Shown in pieces: positions 57,635 through 64,000 of a DNA stretch of 64,000 nucleotides. Origin of the DNA: Chromera velia (taxonomy: Eukaryota > Sar > Chromeraceae); NCBI GenBank assembly GCA_018398765.1, contig JAHBMJ010003991.1:1-64000 (forward strand). The letters run 5' to 3'. Position numbers and translations under genes: made by a program. The notes beneath the pieces are model-generated. The model saw only the letters and a program-made list of their open reading frames with translations. It did no database searches and had not been told where the DNA came from. Every line of letters begins with the position of its first letter. The stretch's first letter is position 1.

Positions 57635-58698
57635 TAGTGACCATATTTGATTTGATTATATTTGATTTGATTTGATTTGATTTGAGCTTCAACCTCAAAT
57701 ATTTGATATTTGAGGTAGAATTTGAGGTTGACCTCTTAGAGTTCCTCACTGAGTCACTAACTCACTGTCACTCTGATCATCAGTCTCATGACAAAAGTTA
57801 TCAGAACATTTCTGATGTGTGTTTCAAAAATTCTAAAAAACATATATAAAATTATAACTTATCAGTTCCATTTAAAAAATATGCCAGTGTGACAGTGTAT
57901 ATATACTAGTAGTCTAGTCACTGAGACTCACTCTAGTAGTAGTAGAGATTAAGAACGTAGAATGGATAGATTTGAAATTGCATATGACTTTTTGTTGATA
58001 TGATAAAGTTAGAGCATGTACCAAAATTAAGGCTAGAATTGAGGTGACAATCACTCAGTTTTATAATACTAAGTCTTCCTTTTCATCTTCTTTATGATCA
58101 GTGACACTTTCCTCAATGTGAATAGAATTGATCGGACTGGATTGGTGGTGGGAGCTGCTGAGAGTCAGCCTGAAAGCTTTTTCTCTGGCTTTTCGGCTTT
58201 CCACGAGTAAGTGCAGCTAAGGTGCTCCTAGGCTCCTATTCGGTTGCAGAGAGACGACAACGGGGTGAGACGGGGAACCGTGCACACGTTTGCTATTGCT
58301 ATTAGTGCTAGTGTTAGTGTTGGAACTGCCGTGACGGATCAGTACTTGCAAAAGTTTTTTCAGGACCTTCATATTTGAGGTTGAAAGTCATATTGATTGG
58401 GCATTGACTTAAAGTTTGTTCCTAGCGTCTGGCCTATACGTCTTTCATCTCTTCCTTCTGTCCTGGTTACTGCTCTCACTACTAGCTCTCTCTCTCATGC
58501 GACCTCATACTTGATGCTCCTCCATCTGAATGCCTTCTTCGGCATTTGCTAAGTTATATTAATCAAATATTTGATCGTATTTGATAAGTCTTTAAATATT
58601 AGGTCCTCGCTAACTGAATATTTGATTTGAGCTTAAGCCCTACCTCAAATCAAATTAAATCAAATCAAATCAAATCAAACATGGTCACTACGTGTTCT
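57627..58698. mobile_element. hAT-type non-autonomous element with perfect 8-bp target duplication
   Basis: The element is 57635-58690 (1,056 bp). CGTGTTCT flanks it on both sides (57627-57634 and 58691-58698). The ends are inverted: the left begins TAGTGACCATATTTGATTTG and the right, reverse-complemented, TAGTGACCATGTTTGATTTG, with similarity continuing for about 45 bp through TTTGATTTGA repeats. TAGTG fits the hAT terminal consensus (Y-A-R-N-G), and 8-bp duplications are typical of hAT. There is no transposase frame inside. It interrupts a 226-bp tandem unit whose intact neighbour at about 57,395-57,430 shows the uninterrupted arrangement. Confidence 0.9.
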
Positions 58699-60170
58699 CT
58701 CTCTCACCTGGTCTTAGTCTTTTCTCTCAATTCTTTCTTTCCCTATACTTGGACCTTAAGAGTTACTAAAGGACTAGTTGGGTTACTAGAATTACGTAAC
58801 TTTTTACTGGTTACCAACGGCTTTTTTTAGTCTGTTAGATGGATCAAGTTACCTAAATTTAACTCTTTTCCAGACCACGTTCAAAGACTTTTTGGGGCCG
58901 TTCCCGCGCATCCCCGCTAGTCCTTGCTAGTCTCAACATGGTTAATAACTGTCATACTTCCTGTTTCCCCGTCTCTTTCTCTGCAAAGGAAAGTCTACAC
59001 TGAGTTCAAGCTAGAGTTCAAGCCTGTAATAACCACAAAACAACGCATAAAAACCTCAAAACACTCTTTAATTGATTCAGTGATTCGAAACAGAGAGCAT
59101 AACCGACAAAAAACATCTTTTATACAAAAAAGCAGTCCGCATTCGCCTCCATAAAAGGGTGGATTCATATGTACAGGGACTATATGAAGATGGTGGTCTC
59201 ATTCATGAGGATTTCGCTACCCTTCCTGTCGATGTCTTTGTCTAGGTCTTTGTGGAGAAGTATGGGGCACGATGATGGCACGATGATAGCTTTGAATCAT
59301 TTTGTCGTATGTCTGAAGCAGAGAAAACATTTTATAACAATGTTACACTACTGAAAAAAACTGTGTACACACTAGTTTCACTATGATAGCATAACTTTTC
59401 TACTATACTTTACCAACTTTAGGGCAACTGTTGAAGTTATTAAAGTACGGTAACTTTAGGGGGTCGTGGACCCTAAAGTTATTACGCTATCCGGGTAACT
59501 CTTAAAGTCCAAGTGTATCTCTCCCTTTCTCTTTTGCGCTTCAGCACTAAAAGTCATTTCGCTTAATTTTGACAGTCTTTTGCCCTTCTGCCAGATGGTG
59601 TCAGATCGGAACCAGAAAGTCATTCAGATAAAGGAAAAGTCATGCTGCGTGTGCTTTTTCTTCAATTGTAAACCGTTTGCATCATAAGCTAGACCTGTGC
59701 GGGCCGGCCAAGGAGGTCTGATGTGTCTAGGCGCTTTCCTTGGAAGCTGCACGTCGGACATTCGGCATTGGAGCAGGAGGCCAATCCTCCGGACATAATT
59801 CCTAATCCTAATCCTAAGGCTCCGGCCCTGAACACAATGTAATCCTGCCAGCCTCAGTGTAATTATAATTCAACTAACTTCCTAGGGGATACCACTTGTA
59901 TCTTAATTATAAACTATTGTACACGAATTAATTAATTTGTATTGGATCAGTAACTAGCTACATGGTCTATTTTAACGTTAAATCTTACTCCTTCCACGTG
60001 CTTCTACGTAATAATATGATCGTCGTATTTAACATCGTCGTAATGATACAATCGTTATCGTGATTTGAATATCAAGACTCTTATTCAAAGAAGGCGAATT
60101 AAATGATAAAGAATCTAGCAAAGGATTGCATCTCATGGTAAAACAGGGATCAAACCTATGCAACTCATCC
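58699..60170. other. Intergenic, with one hairpin
   Basis: AT-rich, no gene seen. TAACTTTAGGG (59451-59461) and CCCTAAAGTTA (59471-59481) form a perfect 11-bp inverted repeat with a 9-nt loop. A further ACTTTAGGG lies at 59417. Confidence 0.6.
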
Positions 60171-62714
60171 TCAGCATGTCTGGTCGAGTGTGACGTGTCT
60201 GAATTCAAATTTGAAAAGCGGGTAAAGACTCTCCAGAGGAGCGAGGGAGGCCAGCTTCCTCATGTCGGACCATTGGGTGTCCCCCCTGTCGACCGCAGCC
60301 TTCTTGAAATCCGGCCGGGGAGCACCGTGGGATATGGCCGCCTCGATGTCTCCAGCATCGAGCGAATCCCCTCCCCTGCTGGTGCACATCTGCAGGGATA
60401 GAGAAAGAGGGATCTGGAATTCTTCGAACTGAAGGAAGGAAGGACAAAGGAACACGAAAGCAAACTGCAAAACAGCGGACAGGGGAGAAAGGGAACCAGA
60501 AATCAATCAAATGGACCCGATCGAGAGCGAAAAAACCGATTACGAAGAGAACGAACAAGTCTGGAGGCTAGCTTGTGAGTGCTTCTCTCTGCACCCACTT
60601 CTTTCCAACGGCTTGACCGCCTGACCTGTTTGAGGTTCTGGAGAGCCCTTGTGAATTTGCCCCGCCTGCTCTCTGGCTGGAGACTGTTGATCCATTCTGA
60701 TGCAGCCTCGAAGAAGTGAAGCTGGTCCTCTCTGCAATCACCATTGTCGTCATTGTATTCACTGAAGTACAACTCCATGGCCTTGCTTTGACACAGTTTT
60801 CTGAGGGTCGATTTCTCTCCATGTCGGACAAGTGGGAAGGGCACAGGCGCGTGGGAGTTTGTTCAAAATATGGACGTAGAAAATAGAGAAATGCAGAAAA
60901 CGGGCAGAGAACCAAAGCAAGATATTAACAAACACGAAAGACCGCTATGGGGGTTGCCTAGCTTCCTGGTTGGCCCATTTCTCTTCGCTGGTTCAGACAG
61001 ATCTCTCGATTGAGCCTCGCGAGCCTCTCTCTCTCTCTTGTCCGTCGTTTCCTCTCAGAGACCTCACACAGACCACTCTCTCATGCCTAGAGAGACACAA
61101 GGAATGAAAATAAACGCTGGATGCAGGAAGTCTCGAGGAGAGAATCTTTTTCTTGTCGGTCGATCTTGCTTTCTTTGAGACGTATAAAGAAATGCTCAGA
61201 CGAGACAGTGTTTTCCTCGTTTTCTCGTTCAGGACGTTTCATTTCTCTCTTTCCGACGTAATCAACTTCCGTGAAAGACAGAAGACAGCAGGATTGCAAG
61301 TCAATCTCTTGTCGTGGCCGCGACAGACTTGCTCTTCTTTTGCATTCTTCCTTCCTCCGCTCTGCATGCAATTTCAGTGGCTGAGCTTTTTCCAGATATC
61401 CCCTTTTGAGTCTTCGTTTCGATCCCCACTACTGACTTTGGGTATGAAGTAAGGATGTGTGCGAGGTCAGGCACCGTCCCTGCCAGGAACATGCACACGG
61501 CCGCCTTGTCCACGTACGTTGGATGGGCCTCTCGGAAGGTGGAGAGGGCTGCGGACGGAACAGGCAGTTGCATAACTCATCAATAAATAAATATGTGGAG
61601 GTCCCGCATGGAAAAGGGGGCAAGTCCGGTTGGTTGGAGGTGGACGGGGCTGCATTCATTCAAGGCCCCCAGGCGGTCATGGATTCATTTGGGGTGTTCG
61701 CAGTTTGTTCTCTGCGCAGGGAGAAAGAAGTCTTCGGCCGTGGAGGAAGTAACACGTAAGAAGAAACGTTGTGGAACAAAAGGTACGCGAGGGGGGACGC
61801 CATGAGGTCTTTTTTAATTCTCCTTTTGTCTAAATGTTCTTCTATCCCTTGCATCCTCCCACCGCCTCTCCTGTCCCCTTGTCCTCTCTATGTTCACGCA
61901 CCATTTTCCTTCTCATTTCTTCACTCCACTCCACTCCCCTTCCCGTCGGTTCATCGCAATGACTGAATGATTGACCGACTGACCGCATGCCGCCAGAAGC
62001 TGATCGATTTGCTCGTTCACACCCCTGCTCAGATGTTGCACACAGATACGTACACACACGCACACACACACGCACACAAATACGCGCGCGCGCGCACGTG
62101 CACGCACACACGAATGGGAGCGAATGACGTCATAAGGCTCCTGGAAATGTGAAGAGCAGAGAGGCATTGCGAAGCAGGACTCAAACAGAAAACCTGTCCG
62201 GTTGGACAAGAGACTTCGCTTCTGTTGGCACTCCTCTGCTGATTCTCTTCATCAGAATGAATCCAAACAGGAGTACTTGTCGTTCTCACATGTCCTCTTT
62301 CAGTTTCCTTTGATTGACTGTTTCCGATCCACACCCAAATTTCTTCGACACGGATCCATCCGATCCCTTCACCTTTGCCTTTCTTTGTTCTGTATCGTCC
62401 AACACAACACAGTGTGCGTTCGGCCTTTCCCTGTAGTAGTATCGTTTATCCTTCTCGTGTCTTGTGTCGCGACTCTCTCAAAGACCTATCTTATCTTACC
62501 GGCAAGCCATGAGCTCGGAGGCAACTGCAAAGTTGAACTTGTGGAGAGAGAAACTGCAAGGCCAAGCAGATGCATAAATGCATAGATGCAAAACAAACAA
62601 GCACCAGCGGGCAGATGTGCTGCTGGAAGACACACACAGAGGAGACAAGTTCCCTTAAACAGCAGGAACAGTGAATAAGAAGGAAAGGAAGAGAAAAAGA
62701 CACACACACACACC

Positions 62715-62778
<64 letters not shown>

Positions 62779-62860
62779 TGTGCTGCTGGAAGACACACAC
62801 AGAGGAGACAAGTTCTCTCACACAGCAGGAACACTGAATAAGAAGGAAAGGAAGAGGAGA

Positions 62861-62893
<33 letters not shown>

Positions 62894-63245
62894 TAGATAG
62901 ATAGATAGATAGATATATAGATAGATAGATATATATAGAGAGAGGAAAGAGTAGAAAAAAGGAAAAATAAGAAAAAAGAAGAACGAGTCTCGGGCAGAGC
63001 TACCTCTTTTTCTCTCTCTCAGACACTGTGTGTATGTCTGTGTGCAAGAGTAAGTGAATGGATCTTCTTGTTTGATTTCTTGCCCTTAGAGCCTCTGCCT
63101 GACTGACATCTGTCTCATTTGGTGTCCGAGTTGCGGTGACTTGCGGAACGGAGAGCCAGGGGAGGCGAGGTAGCGGATCGCCAGAATGACGTCTGAAGGG
63201 GAGAGCCGGGGCGCCTGCCGACACTCACATGCAGACATGCGCATA

Positions 63246-63286
<41 letters not shown>

Positions 63287-64000
63287 TCACACATCCATAC
63301 AGAGTAAGACTGCAAGCAAGCACGATGACAGAACGAAAGACGTAAAACCAAAATGGAAGGACGGAAGACTGAAAGAAGCAATGGGCATACATCCTGCAGG
63401 GCCTCCTCTTCCCTTCCTGCTGCTCTTACTCCCGAAATGAAACAACAAGCGAGTCGGTGGGAAATCTGACAAGCTGACAGAGACACGATGAAGCTCACAG
63501 GCTCAGAATTCCTGACAGTCAAACCGACGACGCACACAAAACACCTTCCGGGCACACTTTCTCTTCATGACTGTACGTATGCAAAAGCCAGAAAGACCTC
63601 CACAAGAGTTTGTTTGGGCATGTGAATAGAGCAAATAAGAGTCTCAGTGCATCCCAGAAGCAAATGATTGAGATTCAGTCAGACCAAATCACGTACCTCC
63701 AAGTGGTGAGGGGGCAGTCTTCTCTCTGATGCTGATCGCATTGCCTCCTCTTGTTTCCTTGCTTCCCTCGCTCCCTCCCTTAACAACATCAGCGCCAGGG
63801 GTTCTGGGGGAATCCAGATCTCTCCTTCCTTTTCTTCCTCGTTGTCTTCTTCTTTCTCCTCAACCGCATTAGGGGCAGATGAGGAGCCCGCCGCGGCACT
63901 GCGAAGATCATAAGACACAGAGTGTGATACATCCCTACACACAGAGACACGCACACACACAAGCAGACACATCAACCCCACCCACCCCACACAAGCATGC
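60171..64000 (-). CDS. Multi-exon gene of unknown function, 5' end beyond window
   Basis: Read on the minus strand. Exon 63934-63697 has a Glu-rich acidic part, then IWIPPEPLALMLLREGAREA and ends HHLE. It joins in phase to exon 63214-63108 (APRLSPSDVILAIRYLASPG) and then, in phase, to exon 62553-62500 (FSLHKFNFAVASELMAC). Further exons are likely: one starting GVNEQIDQLLAAC near 62,020; 61548-61437 (FREAHPTYVDKAAVCMFLAG); one ending at donor 60626 (YFSEYNDDNGDCREDQLHFF); and the last, 60389-60171, ending TGA. The 60626 to 60389 join keeps phase 0. The middle exons are not all resolved. The conserved look (no low complexity, splice sites with GTCAGT donors) makes a real gene likely, but I do not recognise the family. 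Confidence 0.6.
62040..62112. repeat. CA/CG alternating purine-pyrimidine tract
   Basis: ACACACGCACACACACACG then ATACGCGCGCGCGCGCACGTG. A 10-bp CG core (62082-62096) is embedded in CA repeat, which could adopt Z-DNA. Intronic in the minus-strand gene. Confidence 0.85.
62697..62940. repeat. CA, GA and GATA microsatellites with a duplicated block
   Basis: CA (62701-62730), GA (62730-62778), then a near copy of the block TGTGCTGCTGGAAGACACAC (first at about 62619, again at 62779), CA again (62862-62890) and GATA (62890-62932). The whole 160-bp segment is a tandem duplication within an intron. Confidence 0.85.
63240..63295. repeat. (CA)n microsatellite
   Basis: CA dinucleotides at 63244-63290, just upstream (in transcript sense) of the 63214 splice acceptor, so the repeat forms part of the intron 3' end. 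Confidence 0.9.

Noticed and set aside
60140-60170. T-arm-like stem on the minus strand (ATAGG TTTGATC CCTGT) suggesting a tRNA
   Set aside because: No matching acceptor stem or D-arm upstream, and the sequence overlaps the last coding exon of the unknown gene. Likely chance.

Overview
This is a nuclear contig fragment from a eukaryote, most likely an alga with a complex (secondary or tertiary) plastid. A chromerid alveolate such as Chromera velia is my best guess, and an ochrophyte is the main alternative. The reasons are a phosphoglycerate kinase (PGK) with a bipartite plastid leader (signal peptide, then a transit peptide that begins with Phe), spliceosomal introns with donors mostly of the G|GTCAGT or GTGAGT type, very abundant CT/GT/CTTT microsatellites, and several decayed mobile elements. 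No sequence search was possible, so the organism call is inference.

Layout. 1-5,900: microsatellites and a tandem duplication with a 2.36 kb unit (two copies plus a partial third). 6,345-8,865: a 2.5 kb non-autonomous LTR element. 10,223-24,485: the gene-rich core, made of two head-to-head pairs. These are a spliced SABATH-type carboxyl methyltransferase (minus) with an intronless Nudix hydrolase (plus), and a LURP-one/Tubby-like protein with a putative myristoylation site (minus) with an 11-exon plastid-type PGK (plus). 25,846-31,742: a full-length Ty1/Copia element on the minus strand, with paired 214-bp LTRs, a 5-bp target duplication and 12 in-frame stops. 33,640-37,700: a minisatellite array split by a 2.7 kb terminal-inverted-repeat (TIR) element that has an imperfect 8-bp target duplication and carries a decayed spliced gene. 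38,560-42,161: a poly(A)-polymerase-like nucleotidyltransferase that splices in frame to three RRM domains. 42,162-47,560: mostly featureless AT-rich DNA. 47,565-56,534: a probable 9 kb LTR element that lacks visible pol and contains a hAT transposase fragment. 57,635-58,690: a hAT-type non-autonomous element with a perfect 8-bp target duplication. 60,171 to the right edge: a multi-exon minus-strand gene of unknown function that runs off the window.

The housekeeping genes do not form one pathway. PGK serves the Calvin cycle or glycolysis in the plastid. The methyltransferase, Nudix and LURP-one proteins are small-molecule or signalling type proteins, and the nucleotidyltransferase-RRM protein is an RNA-tailing type protein. 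The most interesting material is the layered mobile-element record (four elements with defined ends), the one-exon-per-signal design of the PGK leader, and the nucleotidyltransferase-RRM fusion with an altered catalytic motif.
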